Shown here: piece after piece, positions 26,680 to 41,329 of the stretch | Numbering within the stretch: the stretch's first letter is position 1 | Layout: every line of letters starts with the position of its first letter | DNA from: Viscum album | Lineage: Eukaryota > Streptophyta > Magnoliopsida > Santalales > Viscaceae | Direction: 5' to 3' | Assembly (NCBI GenBank): GCA_963277665.1 | Contig: OY728119.1 | Span: 313,926,206 to 313,990,205 of the forward strand | Length of the DNA stretch: 64,000 nt | Made by a program: the position numbers and the translations under genes | Notes under the pieces: model-generated | What the model saw: the letters and a program-made list of their open reading frames with translations, nothing else | Databases searched by the model: none | What the model was told of the DNA's origin: nothing

Positions 26680-28280
26680 TTCACCCCCCATAATTAATAA
26701 ATTTTCCCCCACTATTTGAACAAAATTTTATAAATCAAGGTAATGACATCTGAAACTACCTTGGATGAAATCCCATAATTTAAAAATCATAAATAAAACA
26801 TCCCCTATAATAGATGGAAAATAAAATTTGACGGTGATATGAAATAACCCCTAAATGTGCTATCATACTGGAAAACATAGATGGGATGTGAAAATATGTA
26901 CAAGGAGGAAAACATACTATCTAAATTATTCTGGGTTGGGATAGATTTCATTAATAACAAGAATTTGAACGAACAATAGGATGTTAAAAATCAAAAATTA
27001 ATAAACTGATAAGATTTAAAAATTTCCATCAAGTCATCAAAAATGAAGGTAATTGGATCATATTTTTTGTTTCATGATTCATTTATATGATTTGAGAAAT
27101 TCGATTATAGTCTTTACAAATAAAATAAGAAATTATTTATTTCCAATAAGTATAATTTATTTAATTAATAAATTTCTAACATAAAATCATATTTCTCTAT
27201 ATTTAATGATTATCCATGTTTAATTCCATGATACCTAAATAGGTGAAATCAGATTCTATCATATCTCATAATTCCAAAATAATATAACTAGCTATTTCTG
27301 TTGTATTTAGATATTAACCAAAATGGAAATGTCTAGTATAATGTAAGGTAATTTCCAAAATTAATAAAACATCATATAATGAATTACAACATTTACCACT
27401 AAAGCATAAAAAATAGCAGCAAATGTTCGACATATATTATTTGATAAATAATTTTATTTAATATTCCTGACCAAGTTAAAAACCCAAAATAAGATATATT
27501 TTGCCCACAGTTTTTCCAAGTTAAATTTAACATTTTTCTCCATATAATATTAAACAGTCTTTAGTTATCAAAATAAATTTATATTCCATAGTTATATAAT
27601 CTCCCTGATATGTTAATCCTTTTTATAAATGACATGAATCATCATAATGACACATTAAAATCAAATATACAACCAAAATAAAATTCAAACAGGATTTATA
27701 AAATAAAGTCTCATAATATCGTATAGTGTTTCTGAAAAATGTAGTGATCTTTCGAAATTAAATTAATGACTTAACTAAAAAACACTTCTCAATCACATGT
27801 TTAACAATATGCTAATTCATATGTTACCAAATTATAATAACTCATATTTACCAAAATGTCAAAGAACATATATCCACTAAATTTTCCAAATAAAATTAAA
27901 CATATGTATAAAAATGTAAATGAATTCTTCCAGAAATGTAATCTAATTAAAAAACAGTGAATATTTATGTTTATATATACATAAAATACCAATTAATACT
28001 AAATAAATGTCTCCCAAATATTATCACCCTTTCACTTAGCCTTTTTTCAATTGTATCGATTCTATCTGACATATGTTCCAAATGTTAAATATATAACCTT
28101 ATATAGAGTAATACATAGGGATTTCACGATTCACATAATATTTTTAATATATTAGAATATTATTAAGAATATAATACTACATCATAATTCTGAGAACTCA
28201 ATATATAAACAAACCATTCAATAAACATCCTGTTAAAAATATTAACCATTATTCTTTATTTTATTATTTAATACCTCATT
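26680..28280 (-). mobile_element. Possible internal remnant behind the LTR at 26679
   Basis: The first bases (26680-26690) are the complement of a polypurine tract, and on the - strand the preceding sequence GGGGGAAAATTTATTAATTA has the layout of the conserved pol tail. Beyond this no integrase or RT could be read, so assignment to a - strand internal region rests on the terminus alone. The right part meets a + strand pol remnant of another element, so the junction between two opposite elements lies somewhere between 27 and 28.3 kb. Confidence 0.35.
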
Positions 28281-30085
28281 CCTACAATCAAATATATTAA
28301 GAGAACAATAAAACACATGACCATTACTTGGGATGTTTAATATTTTCTTCGAATATATCATTTAATTATCCATATGCTTAATGATGTGAGATATAAACAA
28401 ACTATAAACTCATAAAATATATCTTTCCACCAAAATAACATAATACGAGTAAAATTATATGTATCTAAACACTCATGGACTAATATTTTTCAATACAGTA
28501 ACCCTAGTAAAGGAAAATAAGGTAGTAAATTTATTGAGAAAGAACGATCAAGGTGTTCTGAAACAAATGAGGATTCATAGTGATCCAATGTCCATGGATA
28601 TATTTAATGATAGATATTGGAATTATTAATGAATATGACAAATCACCCCTTTTTCAAATAACAACAAAACCATCATTATTAGAAATTTTAAAACGTTACT
28701 AATATGAAGAATTGAATTTTTAGATCAAAATTTAAACCATGAATGATGGGAAATATGTAGACATAATTTCTGAAAATGGAATTATTATATTTGGAAGGGG
28801 AATAGGTGATCCGTAAATATTAAATATGAAATGGAAATTATTTCATGATGCTCATTTCTTCAATTTCTATATATGAATAGGTAGCACAAAGATATACAAT
28901 AATTTTAGGGAACATTTTTTTGGGACATCATCAAGTGGGAAACTGTTGATTATATGACAAGATGATCATTTTTTCATAATGTTATGATTGAGAGACAACA
29001 CTCTAGAGGATTCATGAAACCAATACATATTATTATGGGAAAAAGGGTTGAAATTACTATGGGATTGTTTACCATATTACTAGTGACTTCTAGAAATAAC
29101 TATTCAATATGGGTTGTTTTTTATCTTCTAAATAAACATTCACATTTACTTTCTATAAAATATTATTTACTTCTTGATTTCTCTGAAATAATCTATATTA
29201 ATGAAGTTTTAATACATCATGGTAAATATATTTAAATTATTTTGATCATAATAATCATATTTTTTAAATCTTATAATTTTCCATAGAAGTCCCATGATAT
29301 TGCGCTTCATTTGAGCAATGCCTACCACCCTCAAACTGAGGGATATTTCAAAAAAAATATATATAAAAATAAGAGGAAATGTTGATGTCAAGATCACATG
29401 ACATTCATGGTATATGGGATTAGTATTTAACTTTGGGAGATATTTTATATAACAATCATTTCAATTCCAGTATTAAAATGTATTTTTATAATGAATTATA
29501 TGGTAAAAGATGTTATACTCTAACTAGTTGCGAAGAACATGGTAAAATGAATATTGTAGGAAAAGAAATTATTGATTTGAAAATTAAAAATATAATGAAA
29601 ATTATATCTGATATTAAATTTGATCTATCATAGGAAAAATAATTATTCTGATTACTAGTGGAATGATTTGGAATATCAAGCTCGATGTCACATTTTCTTG
29701 AATGTACCTCCACGAAAGGATATTAAATGGTTTGGTGAGGAAGGACATAAAAGTCCAAGGTACTTTTGAGAATTTAAAATTCTAGGAATAACTTTTTGTG
29801 GATTAATTTTTGGACATTCCATTATGACACTCAATGTAATATATGAGTTCTATATATCATTTTCATGGAAGTGCACGCCAGACCTCACACATGTGCTTAC
29901 CCCTAATGAAGTAGTATTGGAACCTGGACTATCTTATTATGAAAATATTATTCATATTATTGAAAATAGAGAACATTTATTAGGGAATAGAATTACTTAA
30001 CTCATAATTTTAAATTGGATGTTTTATAAAAAGGAGAGTGAAATGTTGGATCCCGAGGATGTTATAATAAATAAAAACCCTTCTT
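28280..30085 (+). pseudogene. Decayed chromovirus RNase H end, integrase and chromodomain-like tail
   Basis: The frame begins in the end of RNase H (L-I-K-Y-I near 28406, then Y-S-N-P-S-K-G-K near 28490, matching Y-H-P-G-K-A-N; V-V-N-L-L-R-K-N matches V-V-A-D-A-L-S-R-K). Integrase follows: a zinc-binding region at 28790-28930 (H-D-A-H, G-S-T-K-I-Y), then the core at 28984-29230 (Y-S-I-W-V-V, N-K-H-S-H-L) and N-A-Y-H-P-Q-T-E-G near 29320. A C-terminal frame at 29433-29633 has the L-Y-G-K-R-C and V-G-K-E-I-I blocks. The tail at 29880-30065 (P-D-L-T-H-V-L, then a degraded chromodomain-like stretch) supports a chromovirus. RT and earlier parts are not seen upstream. Frameshifts and stops make it dead. 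Confidence 0.75.
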
Positions 30086-30130
30086 TGCTTAGAAATACTT
30101 ATCCATAATAGTTTATATGAAGAATTTTTT

Positions 30131-30144
30131 GTATGAGGGAAGAA
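30131..30144 (+). promoter_or_regulatory. Polypurine tract next to chromovirus 3' LTR
   Basis: GTATGAGGGAAGAA directly precedes TGTAAAACCC at 30145. A purine run just before a TG-starting LTR is where plus-strand cDNA synthesis is primed. Confidence 0.6.
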
Positions 30145-33100
30145 TGTAAAACCCAATAATAATATATTGTAGGTTAATATTATAATTTAATAAATTAATA
30201 ATAAAATAAAAATTTAAATAATTAAGGGTAAAAAAATTCAATATTTATAGGATTAATTTTTATTTTGAACTTACTTGTTCAAAATAAGACTATAATAAAT
30301 TTTTTTAATTTTCCTTAGAAATAAGTATTTATAAAAAATTCAATATGCAGTTTTTAAATATTAATATTTTTTTATAATAATTTATTATAATAAATAGAGT
30401 TATTAATTAATTAACTATAAATTTTATAGAGAAAATTATAATGTAATTTGGAAGTAAAAAGTGGATATTTTTATGAAAATGGTTTTTTAAGGGGTAATGG
30501 CTACCCATTTAAATTAACTAAAATAATATTTAATAATAAATTATTTAAATTAAATTTATATAATATGTACCAAAATATATTTATTTAAATCCATATAATT
30601 ATTATTACTATCCATATCGTTAATATATGCTCATCTTATGATTGAAAAATGATTTTTAGAAAAAACATTTTTGACTCATTTTTCGAGTTTATCATTGAAT
30701 TATATTAATTGAATTTTTTAAAATAGATTCCAAATTTTGAATCATCATAATTAATATTAATTATTATATTCACCTTTATTTTTGTTCATAATTTATAGTA
30801 AAATAGTAAAATTATATTAGCATGACAATGTTTAAAATGGGTTTCCTAGAAAAAAATCTAAAATAAAAAGTGTTAAAATTACCAAACAAAACTGGGTGAA
30901 GCTTCATTTTTTGGGTTTATTTTTACCATAGACTTTCCCACTTCTTATTTTATCCATTTGGGATCCATATTTTCAGGAAAGTGACATGCAATTATTGAAA
31001 AACATCGAAAAATTATAATTGTGTCAATCACCTCAATTATAGAAGGGAACCTCCTCCCCAAATTTTTTCACACCACTCCATAATTATAGCACTATGATAA
31101 TCATAATAAAATCATTCCTAATAATATATATCCAAAATATATAGGATATTATCTTCCCATGAAACCAATCCCAGTTTCCTTAATAATAAATCCAAATGAG
31201 GTTCATCTACGCGAAGGTAATTGACTTCACCGTGCTTTTTCATTTCTATTTCTTTTTAACCACCATAAATTATGTACTAACACTTAAAAATACAATAAAA
31301 TAGTATATATAATATAATAATATGATATTATTGTGATGTTATACTATTAATCTATCTCCAAAAAATGAAATGGGAAACCATTGCTCGTGTGTTCGATGGA
31401 CTATCACCTCGATAACCAATGTAATTTATTTTCCATGACCGACTCACATGGATATTCATAATGATCGAACCATATGATATATGTGATAATTATGATATAA
31501 TTAATATTTTTAATTAATATATTATCTACTTCATTACCATTTCACCCATTAAGTTAATTATAATATCACCCTTTCTTACAAATGACCTATCATCTCCACA
31601 AAGAGATGGGGATCATTTTCCATATTCATATTTTAAGAATGACCCTAAACATCTATCTAATGATTAAATATTACATTTATAAATTAATTATAATTACTTT
31701 TTTTATATAACTATATCTTCTCAACATGATAAAAAACATCCATGAGAAAACATGCATGATAAAATTAAGCACTTAACACACGAAACAGTGTAAATAATGA
31801 AATTTTGTTAAAGAATGGGTTATAAGATGTTATAATATGGTTTTATATGATTTTATAAATATGAATAATATGTTTTTATAAATTAATAACATGTTTAAAA
31901 CCATTATTCATGAATTTAAATCATAACCAAAATAACATAATCGTCAGTTGAGGTATTTCGTTTCAATTTTCATTCATTGAGACATATTTCTGATTATTCC
32001 CTTATTCAGTTTTAAGTGGTTTATATAATATGTTTGTGATATATCATAAATGAATAAATATTTATTAATTATTATTAAAGTATCCATTATAGCTTATTCC
32101 TTCATTGGTTTATAATTTTGAATATTCCAACGATGTAGGAATTTATTTTATAATCTCCCTTTATTTTGGGATTTCTATTATTTTCATTGAAAGAGTATTA
32201 TCATTTATAATTAGTAAGATACATTAATTTTTTTATCCTGTATATATTAATATTTTTCTATATTATATTAAAACAATACGTTTCATTGTAAAATAAATCA
32301 TGTAATTAAATATCTAGAATAAAAATCTATTTTATTTCTCTTTTAATCGAGTATATTTTTCTTCCTTATCCATATTTTCCAAAATTATATTAAAAAGTAA
32401 TTTATATTACTCAAGTGATTTATTATGAAAAAATTATGTTATAATTTATTGTTTAAATTGAATAAATGACCTCTTCAAATATTTTATAAAATGGTCTTTT
32501 TTGAACTTCATTACAAAAACATCAAATGATTTTTTTAACATATACAATGTTAATAGACATTCCCACCACTATAAAGGTTTTAGAAAAAAATTATTCTTCA
32601 CATGAATTTTTTTATTTATCTAAAGAACATGACATTAAAAAAACAATATTCAGATGAACTAATTCTAATCACTTATTTTTTATTAATTTTGATTTCATTT
32701 ACATTCTTTAGAAACATTGAATTTATTGTAAGAATTATATAATAAATCTATATTAAATATCAATTTTCTTTATATGAGGTATATTGTTATTTCCTAATAT
32801 GTATAACATTATTACATACTATGTTTTATTATGAATGTTATTTGATCGATTAGGTAAAATCTTAATAAATAATTATTATTTAATTAGTAATAATATTTAT
32901 TTATAAGGCATATTTTTTATCAATTGAATTGATTGTAAAATATATAAGTAATTCATTGGAAATTATGTAATATGTGGGGACCAATTATTGTTACACCCTA
33001 GATGTATCAACTAGTCTCTTGAGACAAATCAGTTGGCTGAATTAACATTTTTTTTCTGTTTTTACAAACACATTGGTTTAAACATTTTAATTTCAAGGTC

Positions 33101-34100
33101 ATGAGTATATAGATATCATTATGTTTCAGATCGTGATTTCCAATATTAATAATTTCCATCATTGATAATTTAGTTATTAATTTCAATTTGAATTTTTTAT
33201 TTATATTATCCATGGGTTCATTTCATAATCATATTATTTATTAAATTAATTGTTTTTAATTATTTACATTTCTATATTGAATACTCCTTATATTCATGGG
33301 ATTTCTGGCCCTGCAAGTAACCCTTATTGAGAATTTAATTTTACCCTTATTTTTTCCCTTTCCCATGTTATGAAAACTAAATATTTTAATGAGCTTAAAG
33401 GATTCATGAAATTTATTTCTTTTATGTTTTATATTTTATTCCCAAGATAAACTCTGTATCATGTATTTCTATAGATTCCCATGATATCTAAATTGATCAG
33501 TCCTTCAGTACTAAAACCATTGTATCTATTTTTTATATAAAAAATTAACTACTCAATCTGAGTAGATAGAGTATTGGTTTTTAAATATATAGTGTCCTAG
33601 TATATAGATAATGACTTAACATGGTTTTTTATTCAAGGTTTTCAAGATGGTTTTTTTGAAACATGACCTAATTTTTTAGTTTTTTAATAATGTACTTCAT
33701 TTGATTTAATATTATTTTACTGATGGATTTCATAAGATTGATGATGTCTTGGGGACCATTCATGATTTTATCATAAATAAGGAAAATACCATGGCATAAT
33801 GGTCTATGTAATGTTTTTTATGTGGTCACATCATATTAACTAGTTCTCATATAATATATTTATAGTTTCATTGATAAATATTATTGGTAAACTATCATGA
33901 TGTGACCTAAAGTGTTACATTTTAAAAAACACAACTATATCATAATGGATTGGTTTTTAGTTTTTTATAGTATCTTATATAATATTAATTAACCTCATAA
34001 GGGAATATAATATACTTTATTGAATGATAGTTTTTTGAAAAAGTTTGGATCACATTATAATAGATGGATTTATAACTGTGATTTCATTAATGGAATCCTA
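30145..34100 (+). repeat. 3' LTR of + strand chromovirus (right end uncertain)
   Basis: It begins TGTAAAACCC right after the polypurine tract. Reverse-complement copies of the module are seen near 31379-31417 (GTGTGTTCGATGGACTATCA), near 31570-31615 (ACCTATCATCTCCAC) and weakly near 31735-31790, in the order expected for the + orientation. No minisatellite comparable to the one at 7186 was found. The right end is not visible; 34100 is where a coding-like block begins. No gene is seen in the 4 kb. Confidence 0.5.
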
Positions 34101-34149
34101 TATTGTTCTATAATATAATATGTCAAACCATTTTTTTAAAATATATCTC

Positions 34150-35300
34150 CCAATATGGTGATGTTCTTGTGATATGTTCCCATGTTATCTTTTTTCCAAC
34201 TATGATTTACCTCTCACCATCAGGGAAATGATGATAGATAAATTGATCAAACAGAAGGATGGAGAGTTGTCTCATCAGGCTAAAGATATTATTTACTATT
34301 CCATGGATATTCTATAGATTTATAATATGACTGTGAAACCATTCATTATTAAATACTTATGGATATCATATAATTAAATAAATTCTAACATTGTAGGGAT
34401 AATACCATACTATTATAGGGACAGTTTTGTTGGACACATTGAATGTTATTATTTGATCATCATGTTAAGGGATGAGAGAACATTATGGTCGTCACATTTA
34501 AAACTTGTAAGGTGACAGATCTCTTCTCATTTAAGATGAATAAGGAATAAATCAAATTTTAGAGTCTTATTATGAAACTAAGTGATTAGATTATAGTGAG
34601 GAAACTCCTAGTTTATAGTTTCATGGGGATGATAATGATTTAGTTTCCAGTGGGGAATCTCACATTTTTTATTCTGGTAGTGACACTCATTGTTTATAAC
34701 CTAGTGGGGAAACACACAATTTTGAGTATAAGGAATATACTATATATGAAAAAGAAACATATGTGTGAGCTATATGGTTTTAATTAACTATATGATGTTT
34801 ATCATGTCATGGGTTCATTCCATCTCTTAAGAGGGTATGGTATAGTAATAATGTTGGGATTGAACTTTTGGCAGGCATTCAATACATCCTAGGGACATAA
34901 TAATAAAATCCTAAAAAATTTGAATATCACATTTAAAGGTCAGGTGATTAGAAAATCCCATGCAGTTTAACAATATTTGTTAAATTATCTTTTATTATGA
35001 AAGGTATAAAAATAAGGTATTGGGTGAGGCTTGTTCATGGGATTCCAGGAAAGATAAAAAGAAACATTTATCCTTTTATAAAACAATTTTGGAAGGAGAA
35101 TGGTTATGTATGATTCTAATAGAAATGATTCTCAATCCATATATCTGGAAATGTACTATGAGATACAAATAGTAATCTTTAGTAATTCTATGAGGTTTTT
35201 ATGAATTATCCTGATTTGGATGATGTGGTCCCCATATTACATTTCTATTAGTAATGATTTATACTACAAATAGAGAGTGAAACGGTAATAACAACACACG
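34150..35300 (+). other. Unrecognised coding-like remnant
   Basis: Translation in one + frame gives stop-interrupted stretches with plausible protein composition, for example R-E-M-M-I-D-K-L-I-K-Q near 34225-34260. An acidic, Ser/Gly-rich part at about 34590-34760 repeats the S-G-E motif (S-S-G-E-S-H, then P-S-G-E-T-H). It might be a decayed gag or another retrotransposon protein, but no zinc knuckle or known domain is legible, so no function is given. Confidence 0.3.
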
Positions 35301-35399
35301 TACATTCTATTGAAACAAATATTGAGGATAAAAAAATTCATATTTTTTTAATATATTAAGGGGCTATATTTATGGGTTTAGAGATAACCCAAATAATAA

Positions 35400-38300
35400 A
35401 ATAATGCAATAGGATGCTACATAAAAAAGGGATCCAACAATCAATTCAAAAAATAACATAAGAATATTATAACATTAATTCTTATAGAGAAATCCTTTGA
35501 GATGAAAATTATCCCACTCTAGATCCTTACTAATGATATCCTCATATAAAGAATCAATTTTTCCCATATCATAGTGCACTATAAAATAATGAACCCTTTA
35601 TTAAAAAAGGAATGACAATCTGATCTTTAGTGTCTATCCAAGTAATATTTTATTTGTTACTCCTGATTTTAACAATAAATATCTCGAACCAAGTATCCTA
35701 CATCCAGTTGTTACATTATTAAATTTAAAATATGTAAAAGGGATCACATCTCAAAGGGATTAATAGTTTATTTGTCATCGAAAAATTGATAAATACAATA
35801 ATCTAACATTAAACTAGAAAATAAAATATAGTTTTTATGAACATCATTATTCACTATAAAATATCATTTTATATATATCATAACAATCATTATGGAATCC
35901 TTGGGAGAGGAAATATAATAAATTGGTGAGATCAAATTCTGATAAAGGGTATTCGTACAACAGAAGCTATCATAGAATAAATAAATCATAAATAATATTG
36001 AAGGAATAAATGATGATTAAATAATACCTTATAGATAATAAAATGTGATATAAAATTATAGATTAATAAATTAACTATTAAATTAATTATATGAACATCT
36101 ATATCTAATTTCATAGTGATGGGATGTCTAATATTAAACATCATAAGTTTACAAGCTAGGCATCATGCCATTAAATCTATATTAATGGGTAGGGCCTTGG
36201 CCAAATACACAATATTTTATCTATCATGAAACATATAGATGCATAAATATGTTAGTTAATTATGGTACCGAACTCTCAATTAACAATTCCAATGAATTTA
36301 TCATGTTAATAAACAATACAACTTAATCAACATTCCTTAAAAATCAATAAATATTTGTATTAGAAAAAATAGAATATGAAATTTTAATGATTTTCCCAAT
36401 CAAACTGATCATAAATCAACTATATATCAAATATGTTTTGTATTATTATAGTATATATTCATTAAATAATAGTATTTATCAAGGGATGTAGATATAGATG
36501 AATATACATTAAAAAAACAAGAAAAATTTAGTACAAAAAATATTTTTTTCACTCTAAAATCACTTATTAAAATAAAAAAATGCCTAACAGTCACAATAAA
36601 ATTTTATTTGGAAGGAACCTCTGAAAAGTATTAGGTAAAATTCATAGGATTAGGTGGTCATGGTGTGAGAAAATTATTTTCAATCTATGTACATTAAAAC
36701 AATGATTCCAATAATATTTATTGTAAAAATTTTAAAAGTACATCATTTAGAAAATTTGCAGAATAATAATTTCAACTATTTTTTAAAAAGTATGACATGG
36801 GTAAAATTGAATTTATTAAATCATTTTATAATAGTAAATATATTATTTAAATAATTTTTTGGAAAAATATGTACATGGTTGAAAATAATTCATCCCATTT
36901 TGAAAAAGAATGTCAATTTTTCAAAAAAACATTATTTTTGTAACCTGGGAAATTAATGATATGAAAATGAAAGTAAAAAATAGAAATTTTTTAAATTAAA
37001 AGAGTATTAAAAAATATTTGTTTTTGGATATAAATATCAAATAATTCTCCCAATAGATACTTAACCATAAACAACTTTGAATAATGATGATATAGGGAAA
37101 TAAACCATTACATGAGATCCAATTTCCTTATTATGTGTTTTATCCTCATGTATATGAAATATAGACATATTATTAATATATTAAAAAAAATATCATAACA
37201 TATTTGATTTAATTATAACCTTTTATCACCCATTTATTACCAATTTGCAATTATAATCAGTCTTCGATGTGATAAATCCATCATTTTTCATGTATGTTTT
37301 GGATCGAGGGTTTTTCTCCCTGTACAATGATAGTGGATGAGTAATATTAAAAATGTTTGAAATTATATTAATATAACATTATATATATATATATGTATAA
37401 TTATCCAAAAGAGTTATATATAAAAAATGAATTAAAATATTCATGGAGACAGTAGGCTGACCCTGAACATGAACGTTCTTTCCACTTTTTTGATTGTTGG
37501 AATTAAAGGAATGTAAAAATAAAAAACATTTATAGAATAATTTTAATTTCATATATATCATATATTTATTTATTAAATATAATATTATTTACATATATGT
37601 GAATTGAAAATGAAAAATCAATCACATCGCTTCTTAGAAGTTATAATCCTCAAATATGTACGAGCGATTTGATCATTTTTTAATGGATTGGACAGTAAGA
37701 ATTTGGATAATATATTATCATTAAAAACTTATTTATGTCATAAATATAATATATAAATATTAAATCAACGATAATAACCATCCTTGAAATTTGGCGATAG
37801 AGAATGAATTGTATGGCTATATAGAGGGGGTAGTCTACATGTACGCATGTGCGATACATTCGTTTCGTTTATTTGGTAAAATCGGGAGGTTGATGGTTGT
37901 CTAATAATATTAATTCTATTTATTTATATCAATGATACATAATATATTATTTTATTTAGAATAAAATATAACTATTGGAGGTTTTATAAGAAATAAATTG
38001 AAACATGTTGGGTAGGATGACTACTTCTTCTTTGGATTTCCTACTTTATATCATCTCTTAGGGACCCATAGAATGGTATTATAAGAATAAAAAAAACCTA
38101 TAATAAATGTATAGGTATGTTAATAAAAGAAATATTTATGGTTTGGTTGAGATACATGGTGAAAAGTGTTGTAATGTTGAGAAAGGAAAGGTGTCCTTTT
38201 ATAAGAGGGGGGAGGACATACTTTGAATTTCAAAAAATAATAAAATATATTAATGTAATAATGAATTAAATTACTTCAAAATGGATAGATATTTGAAGGT

Positions 38301-39187
38301 GGGATATTATTTGGAAATAATATGTCTATAAAATAGGATTTATTATTTTTTAATTCGAAAACCTACCATTATCTATTGGTTTAACCCGGATTAAACTAGC
38401 TTTAACCTTAATTGTCATAACAGTTTTCTCGAGTTTTACTATTCGTTATTTACAAAAAATAATGTTTAAATTATTAACTCATATAAATTATAATGAATAT
38501 AAATTTGGAATCAATTTTACTAAAAAAAGTTTAAAATTTTTGAATATTTTATTTTAAAATTAATCCCATAAAACCTGAGGAAAATATTTTTTCTAGGAAT
38601 ATGTTTTTTTAGGTAAGGAATGTTTTATACGCCAATAAAACAAAATATTTCATCAAAACACCTTAGTAAAATTATTCAAAATATAAAATAATTAATTTTA
38701 CCGTGAAACACTTGAAAAATTAATCATTATAAGTTCATGAAATTAAAAAAAATTAATGAAAAGCGGTTTTAACTATTCATCTAAAAATTAAATTCTTCAG
38801 AAAATAACTAGAAATTTACTCTAAGATCATTTTGACATGATTATTTATATATTTTAGCCAATTTTTTCAAATATACATTTCAAGTGATGAAATTAATTAT
38901 ATTATTTACACATGAAAAAATAATAAAAACCAATTTTGATGGAAAATATATTTTCAAATTATATAAATACTCTACTAAAAGTGGAGTACTTATTTTGTAA
39001 TATATTTTCATTGTATATTTTTTAATTTGTTTTCATTAGAATTCTTATAACTATTTTAACGGCTATATTGTAATGGTATGTTATATTATGGTTAATTTAT
39101 ACATCAAATATTTTCCTTCTTTGGATAATATAAATGAAATTAAATTTATTTAGAGAGAAAATTATCATAAAATCTCAGAGTGTTACA
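35400..39187 (-). repeat. 3' LTR of - strand chromovirus (left end uncertain)
   Basis: The right edge is TGTTACA ending at 39187 (TGTAACA on the - strand), followed by TTATACCCCCCCCC, the complement of a polypurine tract. Modules lie near 37438 (GGAGACAGTAGGCTGACCCT), 37621 (ATCACATCGCTTCTTAGAAG) and 37802 (GGGGGTAGTCTACATGTACG, then CATGTGCGA). The part left of about 37 kb shows no firm landmarks, so the left end is only a guess. Confidence 0.5.
37438..37850 (-). repeat. Three diverged modules inside LTR
   Basis: Copies begin near 37438, 37621 and 37802. The third is one of the best preserved in the window (GGTAGTCTACATGTACGCAT). Spacing is about 182 bp. An AT run lies just upstream at 37381-37394. 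Confidence 0.55.
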
Positions 39188-40620
39188 TTATACCCCCCCC
39201 CCATAAAATTTATTTCACACCCAAAATTCCATTACTATGATACAAAAAATGTGAATATCTCTATTTTCTCACCACCATGGGTTCCAAATTGGCTTCCTAA
39301 AATATAGGGTTCTACCAAAAAACATTAACAATGTGAGTGGTCCTTATTCTAAACACTTTATATTTATTTTCCACAATATCAACCTGTTTTTACCCATAAG
39401 TGATATTGTGCTCTTGTGGTAAGACCCATGAGTATAGAACATGTCAAATTCATTTTAGTTACTTTCTCTTGATATGTAGATATAAATCATCATGAACAGG
39501 AGAGTTACTTTATGGACACACCAATTGATAATCTACTATCCTAATATGATAAATAATTTAGAAGGGATCAATATGTCTAGGGAATAGATTTCCATTATTT
39601 ACAAATATCATAACCTTATTCAAGTGAGATATTCTCTGGAATAAGTTTTCAATATCTTCAAACCATAGATTACACCAATGATTTAAATTATATATTTTTT
39701 GACACTAAGGTTCCATTATGTGTTGTTTAATGGATCTAACATACTCTATGATTTTATCTGGATGGTTATATATCAATATTTTTTTTCAAAATTCATTCTA
39801 ACAAGTTATATTTATACACTTTCTAAAAAATAGGTATTTATATGGATCCATTTGAAATACTTTTTAAAATCTATTTTTGTTTAAAAATTCTACAAAATGT
39901 AGGTGTCCATATCAACGACATTTTATATCCATTAAAAAACTCTCTAAATGTTTTCTAGAGTTTGAATGTTTTTCAGGAAATTACCATCTATTTGAGGATG
40001 ATAATAATTTCTGAAATTTAACTCTGTATCTTGATCCTACTGATGGCTTCCCTAGAAATTTGAGTTAAGCTTTGGATCCTGATTAGATAAAATAAAAAGT
40101 TGTATTCCTTACAATATTATCTTTTCCTTAATTTATAATCAAGAAACATTATGAAGAGATAATTTATATCTATTAAAATAAAATGCATTGATTTCATATG
40201 GTGATCCACAAAAACCCATATATCATTATAGTCTTTTGATTTTTTTGGGTGTCTGATTGTGAAATCCAGGAAATGTTTTCCCTTTTCCATTTTCTAAGGG
40301 TAATGGTTATAACATCCATGTGGAATTATGTATATCAGCCATAACAAACTAAAATAATTGAATCATGATACATACTCTACAATATTCATTTTCTTGTTAT
40401 CCAAACATAACTAATCTTTTAGATCTAAATATATCATTGTACTTACCATACTAATATAAAATGATGAACTATGAGATTCATCCATTTTCCACATCTTCAT
40501 GTATAGTATTGATTTTACATGTACATTGTTCTTGATCATTATTATTCCAATATGATCATTGATAAAGTCAAGAACATTCATCACCTTGTTCAATAATTAT
40601 TCAACTTTGTATAGTATTGT
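39188..40620 (-). pseudogene. Decayed chromovirus integrase and pol tail
   Basis: Read on the - strand from the right. The zinc-binding region lies at about 40350-40593: D-E-S-H-S-S matches E-E-A-H-S-S, and later N-I-V-E-Y-V-S matches the D-I-A-E-Y-V-S block before the C-x2-C pair. The catalytic core near 40200-40240 has D-I-W-V-F-V-D followed by K-S-M-H-F. At about 40010-40070, D-P-K-L-N-S-N-F matches D-P-R-F-T-S-R-F. At 39950-40000, Y-Y-H-P-Q-I-D-G-N and I-Q-T-L-E-N match Y-H-P-Q-T-D-G-Q and I-Q-T-L-E-D. The extreme tail E-I-N-F-M-G-G-G abuts the polypurine tract at 39188-39202. Stops and frameshifts are frequent. The 39200-39850 part is too decayed to prove a chromodomain. Confidence 0.7.
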
Positions 40621-41329
40621 GTTTACCTTCTCAGGGATGTGTGGTTGAACATTGATTCAGAAAATTTGTGATTTTTTCTTTTTTCCTTAGTCTTTTAGGA
40701 TCCATCATCATCAAATCCATAAATAATTGATATATTTCAATCATCATCATCGAAAACATAGCATTTTATTTCCAAAACAGAGAATCATCTACCTAGATCA
40801 CCTTCCCTAGGAGGTAGTGTATTACGAATTAAAAATATTTAATCAACTCTAACAAAAATTGATATAAAAAATTTTAAAATTTCTATATGAATATATACAT
40901 TAATAATTTATGATCATAATATATATCACACCTTTATTTTTTTTTTATGATACCTTTGTATCTTTAATGAAAATATTATTGATGTTGACTCTAAATAATG
41001 AGTTGGATAATTTCTCAAAGGAACCATTAGCATCCATTAGACATAATATATCACCATATAATTATATATGTTAATGCATCAAATTACCTTATTCAATGGA
41101 TCACTATAGAAAACAATCCCTTATTGGCTATAGGGAAGGGTAATCATAGGATCACTAACCAATTTTTTCATTCGTTCATTGAAAATATATTCACAATTAC
41201 TTATCTATAAGAACTTATCCTCCCATCTAATTTAAAATTTAAATTTGATTAATTAATCAACATAAATCCCTCATATTTGTTTTTGTATTATCCACTGAAA
41301 ATAAGAAAACTATGGATTCAGTTTCTGTG

